A DNA stretch of 64,000 nt from an uncultured Rubripirellula sp. (lineage in GTDB: Bacteria; Planctomycetota; Planctomycetia; Pirellulales; Pirellulaceae): contig CALIBL010000025.1 in the NCBI GenBank assembly GCA_938045805.1, forward strand, positions 1 through 64,000. The letters are read 5' to 3'. Both the position numbers and the translations under genes were made by a program. Below, piece after piece: positions 35,535 through 45,864 of this stretch. Numbering within the stretch: the stretch's first letter is position 1; the number at the start of each line of letters is the position of its first letter. The notes beneath the pieces are model-generated. The model was not told the origin of the DNA. It made no database searches and saw only the letters and a program-made list of their open reading frames with translations.

Positions 35535-38258
35535 ATGAAGTCTCCCCTGCGACCCTTCCTGCCTCCACACCACTTCAAGCATGCCTATCTCAAAGGCGGT
35601 GTAAGTGAGTTGCCATGTTTTCAATGGTGTTTCGTGGCCTTGATTGCTTTCTTGGTTTGCTCCGCTGGTAATCTCGCGGCAGCTCCTTGGCAAAGTACAG
35701 ATCTGAGTCAGCCGGAATCATCGGTGACGGGGCAGTCAGCGGCAGATGAATCGGTGGGAAGTGAGCAAGCGAGTGAAGAGCAGAGGTTGATCGACGCAAT
35801 CTATCAATCCACTGAAGCCGATGACCAGGCTGTTAACAGTTCGTCCGATGTTGAGTCATCCGATGCGGGGCTGAGAAGAACTGAAGGTGTTAGATTTGCA
35901 TTTGAGAGAACTCCATGGCGTGAAGTGATTCGGTGGATCGCGGATGAGGCCAACTTGGCTTTGCACGTGGGCGAGGTGCCAACGGGTAGTTTCAGTTATG
36001 CAGACCCAAGTGAATTCACGATTCAAGAAGCGATTGATCGAATCAATCTTTTTCTGCAGCCGGAAGGCTTTGCGATTTTGAGAAGCGGGCAGATGTTGTC
36101 GGTCATCAATCTCGGGGATCCTCGCAGTAAGCAGCAACTTGATGCCCTCGCTCGAATGGTGGAACCGGAGCAATTACCGGAATTGCCTGAGCATGATGTT
36201 GTTCGCTGTCTGTTTCCGCTCGGTGAGATCGACGCACAGGGTGCCGTGGCCGAACTTGAGGTTTTGAATCTCATGGTCACACCTGAGGTCTTGGGTCGCA
36301 CCAACCAATTGTTAATGATTGAAACGGTAGCGAAACTTCGAAGTGTGAAGAAAATTCTTGATGCTTTCCAATCCGACGAGATGGCGAACGGTACCGTCGT
36401 TCAGAGTTTTGCATTGAAGCATGTTGGTGCGGAAGATGTCCTTGAGGTTGCGCGGCCTCACTTGGGATTGGCGCCGGGTGAAATGATTGGAATTGATGTT
36501 AGCGTCTCAGCTGACATCCGCGGGCAGTACCTCTATGTCACCGGTGTCGAAGACAAAGTCAAGCTTCTTGAGGGTTTGATCGAGTCCATTGATCAACCTG
36601 AGGCTTCGGTGGCTGAGTCGAGTGAACCTTCTGAGCTTCGTCGACATCTCGTTGAAGGTGGAAACGTTGACACCGTTTACAACGTGTTGCAAACCTTGCT
36701 CGCTGGGCGAGATGTTCGTTTGTCTGTTGATACGGCATCGAGCAGTCTCGTTGCTTGGGCTCCCTCCTCGGTCCAGAAGGAAATCGAGCAGACGGTGATG
36801 CAGTTGCAGGCTGCTGAAGCAGATTTTGAGGTGATTCCACTTCGCACAGCGGATCCTTTTTTCGTGATCAGTTTGTTGGAGGAGATGCTGGACCTACCTG
36901 GTGCATTTGCCGACCCTGACGAGTATGGGCCGAATACACCTCGGATTGACGCCGACCCCGCAAATCGTCGCTTGTTTGTTCGAGCCAAAAGGCCGCAACT
37001 CGAGCAGATTAAGAAAATCGTCGAGGGCTTGGATGGACCGCGTGAAGTCGGCGGCACGGCTCCCAAGGTCAGCGGTGATCAGACGCGGGTTCTGCCTCTG
37101 CAGGGCGAGAGTGCATTGGTGCTGCTTGAGGCCGCGACAAAGTTTTGGCGCGGTCAAAACCCCGTTGTTGTTTACAAGCCTTTGCTGAGGCGAGAGAAGC
37201 CCACCGAGCGGGTTCTCACCAAACCGATGACCATGCAGCAATCTTCTTCTCGATCTTTCCAATCGGAGCAAGCTGGCCAGCGTTGGTTGACCGCAAATGC
37301 CGAGAGTGATGAGCCGGTGATTCGGTGTCAGTTGTTGCCTGAAGGCTTGTTAATCCAGAGTGAGGACGTGGACGCCTTGGATCAGTTCGAGAGTCATCTT
37401 CAAACGCTCGCCGGCTCTTTGGGAAATACCGTCTCGCCCACGATTGTCTTTTATTTGAAGTATGCCAAGGCGGATGATGCACTTCGGATGCTTTCTGATT
37501 TAATTGAGGGCGGTGAGATTGCTGCCGAGGTTTCCGATAGTTCATTAGTCAATGGATATGTTCCTTCGGCGTCCTATTATGGAACGTTCCTCACATCACG
37601 CGATGGAATGTTAACGCTCAGTTCTGGAACGATGACGGTGATTGCCGATTCCCGTTTGAATCGCTTGATCGCTCAAGGCACAACTCACGAGATCGATACC
37701 ATCGAAGAGTACCTCGAAATCATCGACAAGGATAACAGTATCACGTCGGTGGAAACCCGGGGGGCCTCTCACGTCATTGCACTGAAACACGCGCAGGCGA
37801 GCGAGGTTGCTGAAACATTGAAAGCTGCTTTTGCCGGTCGAGTGATCATCGACGAGAATCAGCAAGGAAAGCAACCTGCAGCGTCGGGGGCGCAGGCTCA
37901 GCCAAGGTCGAATGACTCACGTGACGATCGGGACAAGAAAGCTGATTCGAAGCTCGCAGTCGCGAAGGGGCAGGCAATCATGGATCGTGCACCGAAGATG
38001 ACGATTGCCGCGCATGAACCAAGTAACTCAATCATCGTCACGGCACCACAGCAACTCTTTCAAGAGGTGGAGCGACTCGCGAATGTGATTGACTCAATGG
38101 CCGAGCAAACGGTCGAAGTGATCGCGCCGAGCAATGGCGCAGTATTTGAGTCTGTATTGATGAGGTACCTCGGTCAGGAGAGCGGCAGAAGACCTTCTCC
38201 AAGTTACGGTCGTCCACCGGAACGTCGAGATGTTCCTACGAAACGCACCGAGGATTAA
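35535..38258 (+). CDS. Secretin N-domain repeat protein lacking a C-terminal pore domain
   Basis: The 907-residue protein has a signal or anchor segment (FVALIAFLVCSAGNLAAA) after a basic start. It contains a series of NolW/secretin_N-like modules, each with an alpha-beta pattern ending in a leucine-rich helix: FALKHVGAEDVLEVARPHL with YLYVTGVEDKVKLLEGLI, VYNVLQTLLAGRDVRL, VIPLRTADPFFVISLLEEM, FYLKYAKADDALRMLSDLI with LNRLIAQGTTHEIDTIEEYL, and VIALKHAQASEVAETLKAAF. Type II/III secretins use such modules as a periplasmic ring and continue into an outer-membrane beta-barrel. Here the protein ends in a polar Arg/Pro tail with no barrel domain. It is 97 bp upstream of an EF-hand/P-domain gene on the same strand. 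Confidence 0.8.
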   Translation: MKSPLRPFLPPHHFKHAYLKGGVSELPCFQWCFVALIAFLVCSAGNLAAAPWQSTDLSQPESSVTGQSAADESVGSEQASEEQRLIDAIYQSTEADDQAVNSSSDVESSDAGLRRTEGVRFAFERTPWREVIRWIADEANLALHVGEVPTGSFSYADPSEFTIQEAIDRINLFLQPEGFAILRSGQMLSVINLGDPRSKQQLDALARMVEPEQLPELPEHDVVRCLFPLGEIDAQGAVAELEVLNLMVTPEVLGRTNQLLMIETVAKLRSVKKILDAFQSDEMANGTVVQSFALKHVGAEDVLEVARPHLGLAPGEMIGIDVSVSADIRGQYLYVTGVEDKVKLLEGLIESIDQPEASVAESSEPSELRRHLVEGGNVDTVYNVLQTLLAGRDVRLSVDTASSSLVAWAPSSVQKEIEQTVMQLQAAEADFEVIPLRTADPFFVISLLEEMLDLPGAFADPDEYGPNTPRIDADPANRRLFVRAKRPQLEQIKKIVEGLDGPREVGGTAPKVSGDQTRVLPLQGESALVLLEAATKFWRGQNPVVVYKPLLRREKPTERVLTKPMTMQQSSSRSFQSEQAGQRWLTANAESDEPVIRCQLLPEGLLIQSEDVDALDQFESHLQTLAGSLGNTVSPTIVFYLKYAKADDALRMLSDLIEGGEIAAEVSDSSLVNGYVPSASYYGTFLTSRDGMLTLSSGTMTVIADSRLNRLIAQGTTHEIDTIEEYLEIIDKDNSITSVETRGASHVIALKHAQASEVAETLKAAFAGRVIIDENQQGKQPAASGAQAQPRSNDSRDDRDKKADSKLAVAKGQAIMDRAPKMTIAAHEPSNSIIVTAPQQLFQEVERLANVIDSMAEQTVEVIAPSNGAVFESVLMRYLGQESGRRPSPSYGRPPERRDVPTKRTED

Positions 38259-38355
38259 CCGAGGATTAGTTGTGAAGTCAGTCTGTGTCTGAGTAAGTAA
38301 ATCACTATTATCTTGGCACCGCTTCATTAAAGAGTTTTTTGGATTCCCGCGATCT

Positions 38356-39990
38356 ATGTCCAGTCAGCACGTCTACCGAATACCCAGTTTGTCTGCCTCT
38401 TTGATGCGTTGGATGTGCGCGCTATTCATGGCGATTCTCGGTGGGGCTTCACTTTATGGGCAATCGGGTCTGCGAGAGGCATTGGAACGACTTGATCGTG
38501 ACAAAGATGGGGAGGTGGAGCCGGAAGAAATCACTCCGCTGGCGAGGCCTTACCTTGAGCGGATCATGAACTCGAGTCGCTTGTCGATTTATCGAGACAA
38601 CGACATTGAGTCTCTCCTGCGTGCAGCGCGGCGATATTATGCCACACAAAATGGTGTTTCGGATGACCGAGTCAGCGTCGATGGTCAGTCGCAAGTGCGG
38701 ACTTTTAAGCCCGATCCAGACCAGCCGTTGGTTCCAGAGTTTGGTATCGGTGAGGTGAAGTACCCTTACATCCAAGCTGATCTTGATCTTGCGGATCGAA
38801 TGATTCGTACTCGGGATCGAAATGGGGATGGCATGATCGACCGTCGAGAAGCATCCTACGAGAGGTGGACTCATCGAGATCCGTTTGAAGAAGATGCCAA
38901 TGGTGATGAAAAGTTAACAAAACTGGAGTTGGCTCAGCGGTACGCACGGCGACGCCTGCTGGATCAGGTCTCTGACGAGTTGAGGCAGAAAGCTTGGCGC
39001 ACCTATCAAAACGAAGGTAATGGTTCGCGGGGACGTGAAGAAGATAGTTCAATGTGGTGGCGTCGCGGCGGTAATAGCTATTGGCTCTCTGCCACCATCA
39101 TTTCACGTTTTGATGTGAATCGAAATGGTCGACTTGAGGTGCATGAAGTCAAAGAACTCGGAATGCCGATTGGGCAGATCGATGTGGATCGTGACGGAGA
39201 GCTAACGCGAGAGGAAATGTTCGATTATCTCGAGCCGATTCAGAAAGAGGTTGGCGAGATGACTGAGGGCGTTCCCGGATGGTTTTTCGAACTGGACGCT
39301 AACGATGACGGTCAGGTTGCAATGTCTGAGTTTGCAACGGATTGGACGGACGAAAAAATGTCGGAGTTTACTTCGTTCGACTTGAACCAAGACGCCCTGC
39401 TTACGATTGATGAAGTCATGCGAGCCAAGACCCTCATGGGGGGAAGTTTTGCCAATCGAACCGCCGAGATTCTACCTCCCGGTAAAACGGTGATCTCTGA
39501 GATCGAAATCACCGATGATGTGTTGATCGCAGATTTGAATGTTGAATTGTCCATTACTCACACCTACGCCAGTTATCTGGATGGTTTTTTAACCGGTCCC
39601 GATGGTCAGCGGATCGAATTGTTTTCATCGATCGGGGGTAGCGATGACAACTTCAACGGGACCGTGTTCGATGATCAGTCGCGTTACCCCATCAACAAGG
39701 GTAGGTCGCCATTTGAGGGTGAATTTCAGCCGATGGCTCTCGTCAAGCGGCAGCCAAGTCTGAGTCATTACAACGGGAAAAATGCGAAGGGTGTGTGGGA
39801 ACTCGTGATTCGTGGTTCCCGCAGCGACCGCTTTGGGATGTTGCACTACTGGAGTTTGAACATCCGACCCGAGGAAAAACTGCCCGGTGAGGTCCTCGAA
39901 GTGATGGAGGACCAACGCGAGCAGGAAGATGAATCCGATGGTGAAGACACCCAAAAACCCCAAGGCGAATCTGCAACGGTGAAGCCGTAA
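38356..39990 (+). CDS. Exported EF-hand repeat protein with C-terminal proprotein-convertase P-domain
   Basis: The 544-residue protein has a signal segment (LMRWMCALFMAILGGASL). Seven EF-hand-like loops follow: LDRDKDGEVEPEEI, RDRNGDGMIDRREA, EDANGDEKLTKLEL, FDVNRNGRLEVHEV, IDVDRDGELTREEM, LDANDDGQVAMSEF and FDLNQDALLTIDEV. From about residue 385 it has a P-domain (VISEIEITDDVLIADLNVEL, LDGFLTGPDGQRIELFS, GKNAKGVWELVIRGSR, LHYWSLNIRPEE) of the type normally attached to subtilisin or other exported proteases. No protease domain is present, so it may be a calcium-dependent surface or scaffold protein. It follows the secretin-domain gene by 97 bp. Confidence 0.88.
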   Translation: MSSQHVYRIPSLSASLMRWMCALFMAILGGASLYGQSGLREALERLDRDKDGEVEPEEITPLARPYLERIMNSSRLSIYRDNDIESLLRAARRYYATQNGVSDDRVSVDGQSQVRTFKPDPDQPLVPEFGIGEVKYPYIQADLDLADRMIRTRDRNGDGMIDRREASYERWTHRDPFEEDANGDEKLTKLELAQRYARRRLLDQVSDELRQKAWRTYQNEGNGSRGREEDSSMWWRRGGNSYWLSATIISRFDVNRNGRLEVHEVKELGMPIGQIDVDRDGELTREEMFDYLEPIQKEVGEMTEGVPGWFFELDANDDGQVAMSEFATDWTDEKMSEFTSFDLNQDALLTIDEVMRAKTLMGGSFANRTAEILPPGKTVISEIEITDDVLIADLNVELSITHTYASYLDGFLTGPDGQRIELFSSIGGSDDNFNGTVFDDQSRYPINKGRSPFEGEFQPMALVKRQPSLSHYNGKNAKGVWELVIRGSRSDRFGMLHYWSLNIRPEEKLPGEVLEVMEDQREQEDESDGEDTQKPQGESATVKP

Positions 39991-40017
39991 GGTTGAAGCC
40001 TCCGCGATTGCATGATG

Positions 40018-40833
40018 TCAATTTGCAGGCTGGTTTGTTAAACGGAGCATCCAGTCAAAAAGCTCGGGCAAGGCGTAGGCGGAAGACCACGAATTATGAC
40101 CCACATGTTCGAGTGTGGTGAATCGAATTTTCTTACCGCCAGCATTGCGAATCGCTTCCACCATTTCAACCGATTTGTTTAGTGGTACGGCCTTGTCCTG
40201 ATCGCCGTGAAAAACCCACATGGGAATGTCCACAAGCTTGGCGGCATCTTTTGGATCACCACCGCCGCAGATTGGTGCGACGGCTGCGAATCGAGTTGGG
40301 TGATTAGCGGCTAGAGTCCAGGATCCGTAACCACCCATACTGAGGCCGGTAAGGTAAGCGCGGTTGGTATCCACGCGGTATTGTTGGGTGACATGATCCA
40401 GCAATTGGTCGAGTTGTGTTTGTCGTGTCTCATCACTCCAGAAACCTGAGCGAGGGCACTGCGGCGAAATCAGGATAAAAGGAAGATCATCTCCGCGAGC
40501 CGCGAATTTTGGCGGTCCCCATTTTGCAACTAAGTTCAGTGGCCCATTGCTCTCACCCCTGCCATGCAAGAAGAGCACAAGCGGCCATTTTTTGTCTGCA
40601 TCCGCATCGTAATCCTTGGGGAGATAAATGAGATAGGGAAGTGGGAGGTCGGTGTCACCAGGCAATTGCTCCACCTGCTGACCTGCGGACGGTTTGCCTG
40701 AGACGATGTCTTGGTCCATCGCTGAACCAATGGTCACGGCACATAACGCTATGGCTATCGAAGAGAGTGCAACCGAGATTGATGAGAATGATTTGTACTG
40801 AATGGGGTTATCTGCGTTCATCATTGAACTCAT
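40018..40833 (-). CDS. Exported alpha/beta-hydrolase of the PHB-depolymerase-like esterase family
   Basis: The 271-residue protein has a signal peptide (VALSSIAIALCAVTIGSA). The fold shows PYLIYLPKDYD, WPLVLFLHGRGE (oxyanion region), NRAYLTGLSMGGYGSW with nucleophile Ser165, IPMWVFHGDQDKAVP with the acid Asp, and VGHNSWSSAY with the His. The family includes PHB depolymerases, feruloyl and acetyl-xylan esterases. A role on plant- or algal-derived esters is plausible but not shown. It is convergent with the EF-hand/P-domain gene, 28 bp apart. Confidence 0.85.
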   Translation of the reverse strand: MSSMMNADNPIQYKSFSSISVALSSIAIALCAVTIGSAMDQDIVSGKPSAGQQVEQLPGDTDLPLPYLIYLPKDYDADADKKWPLVLFLHGRGESNGPLNLVAKWGPPKFAARGDDLPFILISPQCPRSGFWSDETRQTQLDQLLDHVTQQYRVDTNRAYLTGLSMGGYGSWTLAANHPTRFAAVAPICGGGDPKDAAKLVDIPMWVFHGDQDKAVPLNKSVEMVEAIRNAGGKKIRFTTLEHVGHNSWSSAYALPELFDWMLRLTNQPAN

Positions 40834-41027
40834 GTTGGTTGTTTTTGTGTAGAAAGCAGGAACGCGTGGTTTGCCAATTAGCGGAATTGCTCGTCTTGGC
40901 AGGCTCGGGATTTTAGCGACTGGTTACCCATCTGTGTTCACGGTCGATGTTGCAGGGATATTTTTTTGGAAAGGCAGGCCAACGAACTGCCAGGCGGTTT
41001 TGCTGCAAGATGGATGTCGAATGTCAC

Positions 41028-44000
41028 TTATTCTGCGTTTGAGACGCTTTGGCTCTTTTGCCGAGTCAATGAAAAAATGCTGCTGAGGTCGTCGAAGAAC
41101 GTGTAGAGGACTGGGATTGCAATCAGCGTTAAAGCGAGTGAAAGTGTTTGCCCGCCGACCGCAAGAATCGCGATGGAACGTCGTTCCTCAGCCCCAGGTC
41201 CAGTGGCGATCAGTAAAGGTAATAGACCTGCGACGAATGATAGGGTCGTCATCAGAATTGGTCGTAGGCGGTCTCGGTTCGCTTGCATGATCGCCGTGTG
41301 ACGCTCCATTCCTTGTCGACGCAGTGCGTTGGTCTGATCCACCTGCAGGATCGCCGCCTTTTTCACGACTCCGAATAGAACCAAGATCCCCAACGCAGAA
41401 TAGAGGTTGAGCGTTTCCCCACCCCAGTAAAGACTGATGAGCCCAAAGGGGATCGCGATCGGTAAGCTTAGCAGAATGACGAGTGGGTAAATCAAATGCT
41501 CGTATTGCGCGGCGAGGATGATGTACATAAACACGACTGATAGCGCGAACATCCAGAGGAAGTCGTTGACCGTTGTTTCCAGTTCACGGCCCCCGCCAAG
41601 GACTTCTACATTGAACCCGATCGGTAACCCAATCTCATCAACCGCTGCATGCAACGCATCGATCCTGTCTGCTAGTGCATACCCGGTGTCGAGATTTCCA
41701 CGAACCGCAACCATGCGTTGCCGGCTTAGTCGGTCGATCCGAGAGGCTGAAGTTGCGAATGAAAATTCGACGCAGTTATCGATTCGCATTAAACGACTAG
41801 AGTTTTGTGACGTTGTTGAACGAGAGAGAGTGGGATCTGCAAGTGTTTCCGTGCGCCGGTTCACCGCACTCGATTCTCGTCCGGTGCTTCGGACGTAAAG
41901 CTGCGAGATGGATGGGATGTCGTTCCGGTCGATCCCGACGAGGCGTAATTCAACGTCATAGGCATCGCCTGCAGTGGAATCGAAAAAGCGTGAGACGCGA
42001 TCGTCCCCTCCAACGGCAACGCGAAGCGTCTCCGCAAGTTCTCGGACTTCAACCCCCAATGCGGCCGCTCTTTCCCGATTGATGGAGACCAGTAACTCAG
42101 GGTTGTCGATTTGGAGAGTGGAGTAGACATCAACTATGCCAGGTATTTCTTCTGCTCGTTGCTTCAGCTTGCCGCTAAATTCGAGGAGTTTCTCGGGGTC
42201 CGGTCCTGTAATTGCCATATCGATATCAACCGGCGCGCCTTGCCTGAGAGAGGTGAGGTTGCGGACGGATATCTTTACATCTGGGATCGTGTTGAGCGTG
42301 TTTCGCACCTCAGACATTTTGTCCCGCTGCGAGTAGTTGCCCTCCCATGCCTTGGCTGGGGTACCCGCGAGCGTTTCTCGCCACAATCGCGAGAGTGAGA
42401 AGGTGCGAGTTTGGCTATCGACTAGGCGAACAAAAATCCCCGCACGATTGATGTCTCCACCGCTCCGCGTGCCAAGTGTTGTTAACGAGGTCTGAATACC
42501 ATCGATGCCTTGAAGTTTGCGTTCGACTAAGTCAATCGTCTCCCGCATTGCGGCCATGTTGGCCCCCTGCCTCGCTTCGACTCGCACTTCAAACTCAGAC
42601 TCATCGACATTGAGGGGAACGTAATCTCGCTGCACCAGTTCAAGTAGTGGTGTATTGCAGGCGATCACCGCGATGACCAATGCGAGAGTAACCCAGCGAA
42701 GTTTCAAAGATTTTTCGAGGGACCAAAGGTAGGCCGATTCAATGATGCCGTAAAATCCTCGGCGGGATTTGGGCTGCTTCGCACTGCTTTCGGTGGTGCG
42801 TTGCGGATCCTGTTTTAACAATTTGCTGCACATCATTGGTGTAAGGGAAAAACTGATTAGCATTGAAATCAGAATCGCGATACTTGCAGTGACACCAAAT
42901 TCGAAGAGCATGCGTCCCGTCACGCTCGAAAGAAAAGAGACCGGCAAAAAAACGATCACCAGTGACATGGTTGTTGCCAAAACAGCAAGGCCAATCTCTT
43001 GTGTGCCTTGGATTGCCGCTTGATGGGGAGAGAGTCCTTTTTCCTCGATGCAGTGGAAGATGTTCTCTAAAACAACAATTGCATCATCAATGACCACTCC
43101 AACCATCAGGACCAGTGCGAGCATGGTGACGTTGTTAAGTGTGAATCCAAACCACTTCATGAACGCAAACGTTGCAATGATCGATGCAGGGATCGCCACC
43201 GATGCGACCAGCGTTGAACGCCATGACTTCATGAAGAGGAGAACCGTTAGGCAAGCCAGGATGCTGCCGGAAACGAGGTGTCGTTGGATTTCATGCAAGG
43301 CTTCGAGAATGTAGCGTGATTGATCTTGGATCACCGTCACTTCGACATCGTCGGGCAGTAGCTCCCTGCAGCGAGGTAATCTCTCCTTGATCGCGTTGAT
43401 CACCGCAACCGTGTTCTCACCAGATTGTCGCTGGATCTGCATCACGACTGCCGGTTGTCCGTTCATGCGGGCGAGTGTTCGCACTTCTTTTGTGGTGTCT
43501 TTAACGGTCCCCAAATCGCTCAACCGAATGGGGTAGCCATCGATGTTGGTAATGACAAGATCTTTGAAATCGGATGACTTACTGACGCGGCCAAGTGTTC
43601 TTAGAGCTCGTTCACGTGTCCCCTCGTCAACTCTTCCGCCCGGGACTTCCGCGTTTTGTCGAGCCAGTGCCTCTCGGACTTGAAGGATTGATAGTTGGTG
43701 GGCGGCGAGTCGCTTCGCATCGATGTCCACCTGAATCGCCCGGTCCGCGGCACCGGCGATTTCAACTTCCGCGACACCACGTGCCGATTCAATGACGTTT
43801 TTGACGTAACGATCAGCCAAAACGTAGAGTTCTCGAGACGATCTTTGTCCCGAGACAGCGAGTGTCATAATGGGAGAGGAATCGAGGTCGCGTTTTTTAA
43901 CGATTGGAGGGTCAAGACCCGGAGGTAATTGATTGATGACCCCAGCAACCGCATCGCGAACATCTTGTACCGCAGCGTCAATCTCGCGATCCAGTTCGAT

Positions 44001-44285
44001 GGTGACGATGACGAAGGATCGACCATCCCAAGAAATCGATCTCAGTTCATTGATTCCCGACACCGAAGCGACAGAATCTTCGATCACCGAACTCACTTCC
44101 GATTCGACCTCTGCCGCAGCAGCGCCAACATAGGTGGTACTGATGTAGATCTGCGGGAGGTCCATGTTTGGGAAACGATCAACACCTAGCTGAGGAAAAG
44201 CAACCAGCCCCGAAACCACCAGGGCGGTGACGAGCATGAGTGCGAAGACTGGGCGTTTGACGCAAACTTCAGCTAACCAGTACAA
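41028..44285 (-). CDS. RND efflux transporter (AcrB/CzcA-type)
   Basis: The 1085-residue protein begins VKRPVFALMLVTALVVSGL, the usual first helix, then FPQLGVDRFPNMDLP. It has two porter domains and 12 helices, with the proton-relay segment GVVIDDAIVVLENIF in helix 4 and LVLFGVVKKAAILQVDQ in helix 10. Length is close to AcrB (about 1050). The HAE-type rather than metal-specific class fits, because the metal-RND signature is not seen. The start is TTG 44285, with AAGGA seven bases upstream. It is encoded 12 bp after its membrane-fusion partner. A TolC-like gene is absent, so the outer-membrane component must be elsewhere. Confidence 0.93.
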   Translation of the reverse strand: MYWLAEVCVKRPVFALMLVTALVVSGLVAFPQLGVDRFPNMDLPQIYISTTYVGAAAAEVESEVSSVIEDSVASVSGINELRSISWDGRSFVIVTIELDREIDAAVQDVRDAVAGVINQLPPGLDPPIVKKRDLDSSPIMTLAVSGQRSSRELYVLADRYVKNVIESARGVAEVEIAGAADRAIQVDIDAKRLAAHQLSILQVREALARQNAEVPGGRVDEGTRERALRTLGRVSKSSDFKDLVITNIDGYPIRLSDLGTVKDTTKEVRTLARMNGQPAVVMQIQRQSGENTVAVINAIKERLPRCRELLPDDVEVTVIQDQSRYILEALHEIQRHLVSGSILACLTVLLFMKSWRSTLVASVAIPASIIATFAFMKWFGFTLNNVTMLALVLMVGVVIDDAIVVLENIFHCIEEKGLSPHQAAIQGTQEIGLAVLATTMSLVIVFLPVSFLSSVTGRMLFEFGVTASIAILISMLISFSLTPMMCSKLLKQDPQRTTESSAKQPKSRRGFYGIIESAYLWSLEKSLKLRWVTLALVIAVIACNTPLLELVQRDYVPLNVDESEFEVRVEARQGANMAAMRETIDLVERKLQGIDGIQTSLTTLGTRSGGDINRAGIFVRLVDSQTRTFSLSRLWRETLAGTPAKAWEGNYSQRDKMSEVRNTLNTIPDVKISVRNLTSLRQGAPVDIDMAITGPDPEKLLEFSGKLKQRAEEIPGIVDVYSTLQIDNPELLVSINRERAAALGVEVRELAETLRVAVGGDDRVSRFFDSTAGDAYDVELRLVGIDRNDIPSISQLYVRSTGRESSAVNRRTETLADPTLSRSTTSQNSSRLMRIDNCVEFSFATSASRIDRLSRQRMVAVRGNLDTGYALADRIDALHAAVDEIGLPIGFNVEVLGGGRELETTVNDFLWMFALSVVFMYIILAAQYEHLIYPLVILLSLPIAIPFGLISLYWGGETLNLYSALGILVLFGVVKKAAILQVDQTNALRRQGMERHTAIMQANRDRLRPILMTTLSFVAGLLPLLIATGPGAEERRSIAILAVGGQTLSLALTLIAIPVLYTFFDDLSSIFSLTRQKSQSVSNAE

Positions 44286-44297
44286 GGCGAATCCTTT

Positions 44298-45542
44298 TTA
44301 GTTGTTCAGTTCGTTCGATGGCGTTAGCTGATTCGGGTTGAGCTTCTCCGTGCTAATGACTCTTGCTCGTTTACCTTGTGATGCATCCGCAAGAATTTCG
44401 TCACCTGGCTGCAGTCCACTTGTGATCTCGTAGCGGTCGTTGCGTTTGGTTCCCAAAAGGACTTCTTGTTCAATTGCCATCCCTTCAACGACTTTCCAAA
44501 CTTTCTGGACGCCTGCAAAAGAATCGACAGCGGAAGCGGGGACTGAGATGGCCGTTGCTTCGGGTGCGATCACCACTTCTGCTTCCGCAAAGAGTCCGGC
44601 GCGGATTGCTTGGTCTGGGTTAGCGACGTCGGCTTCAAAACCGATCACGCGACTTTGGTCCTCCAGCGTTGGGCTGACCCGAGTGATGCGTGCGCTAATG
44701 GGATCCGCCATGGAGGCAATTTCCAGAGTGATTTGGAGCCCTTTTTTCAGCTGTTGGGCATAGCGTTCAGGTAGCGTCCCTCGAAAACGAAGCGGGTCAG
44801 TTGAAACCATGGTGGCAACCGGTTGTCCCACTGCAAGATAGGTCCCGGGAGCGACTAGACGTGTTTGGATGTAGCCATTCAGTGGCGCGAGGATCGTCGC
44901 TTCAGAGATGTTGTGTTTTGCGAGAGCGAGTTCCGTTTCGCGAGTATTGATCATCGCAATTTTTTCCTGCACTGAATTCAATGCAGCGTCATGTCTAGCC
45001 TCCGCAGCACGCTCACTTGCGAATGCGATATCGAATTCGCCTTTGGAGATCGCACCTTGTGACAAGAGGTTTTGTGCTCTTTGAAGGCTGTTTTTTGCTT
45101 CTTCCCAAAGCGCCTTCTCCTGACGTACCGGCGGGGCGTTCATTGGGCTCAAACCGGTGGTAGGTTCATTGGGTTCCAGCCCCACAGCCGCTCTGGCCTG
45201 TTCCAGCCTTGCTTTGGCTTGATTGGCTTCGAGATCAAATTGTGTGGTGTCGAGTAGAACGATTGCTTCGTTCTTCTCAGCGTAATCGCCAAGATCCACG
45301 TTCACCTTAGAAACTCTTCCGGCAACCTTTGTGCTGACGACCGTTTCTTCGTCAGCCACCAAGCTCCCCTGACTTCTGGCAGTTGTGGGCCATGGGCTGA
45401 GGTCGACGCTGAGGGTCGCAACTTGGATGGTTGGTTCGGCTTCGGGTGAGTCAGCCGATCGATCGTTCTTGGGCTGTTGGTTCTCGCATCCGCTGGCAAA
45501 GGTGATGAGGGTTAACAGCACCACCACGTAATGGCTTCGCAT
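44298..45542 (-). CDS. RND membrane-fusion protein (lipoprotein adaptor)
   Basis: ATG 45542 starts a lipoprotein signal (MRSHYVVVLLTLITFASGC), which supports this start over ATG 45632. The mature 395 or so residues form a standard periplasmic adaptor: a beta-barrel/lipoyl half (ARSQGSLVADEETVVSTKVA, GRVSKVNVDLGDYAEKNEAI), an alpha-helical hairpin (LEQARAAVGLEPNEP to LALAKHNISEATI), the returning lipoyl half (ATILAPLNGYIQTRLVAPG) and membrane-proximal beta domain ending in DGLQ-type sequence EITSGLQPGDEIL. It links the RND pump to an outer-membrane channel. The gene is immediately upstream of the pump gene with a 12-bp gap. Confidence 0.9.
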   Translation of the reverse strand: MRSHYVVVLLTLITFASGCENQQPKNDRSADSPEAEPTIQVATLSVDLSPWPTTARSQGSLVADEETVVSTKVAGRVSKVNVDLGDYAEKNEAIVLLDTTQFDLEANQAKARLEQARAAVGLEPNEPTTGLSPMNAPPVRQEKALWEEAKNSLQRAQNLLSQGAISKGEFDIAFASERAAEARHDAALNSVQEKIAMINTRETELALAKHNISEATILAPLNGYIQTRLVAPGTYLAVGQPVATMVSTDPLRFRGTLPERYAQQLKKGLQITLEIASMADPISARITRVSPTLEDQSRVIGFEADVANPDQAIRAGLFAEAEVVIAPEATAISVPASAVDSFAGVQKVWKVVEGMAIEQEVLLGTKRNDRYEITSGLQPGDEILADASQGKRARVISTEKLNPNQLTPSNELNN

Positions 45543-45864
45543 CGGGTGGACTGCTCTGTTGTGTGACGGATGTAATGGATCTTGCAATTTGCGTGGAAGC
45601 GTTTGACAGACGAGGCGCCTAATGTGGGTCATGAGCGGCAGTTGAAAGAGGAATTATCCGACCAAAAGACGAGGCGTGAAAGTGATCGCCTGGCGGTGCA
45701 CGACTGTTTCGGGTGGGGGAGTGGCGGGGATCGGGGCGTTCCCGAGAATCGCCTATTACAATCCGAATGAAGCTCAGAAGCAAGCGTCGCCTTGGGGGAT
45801 CCGATCCGGTTGGTCAACTCGGTTGGTTTGACGATTCTGGATGAGACAGGTCAATGGTCAGGCA

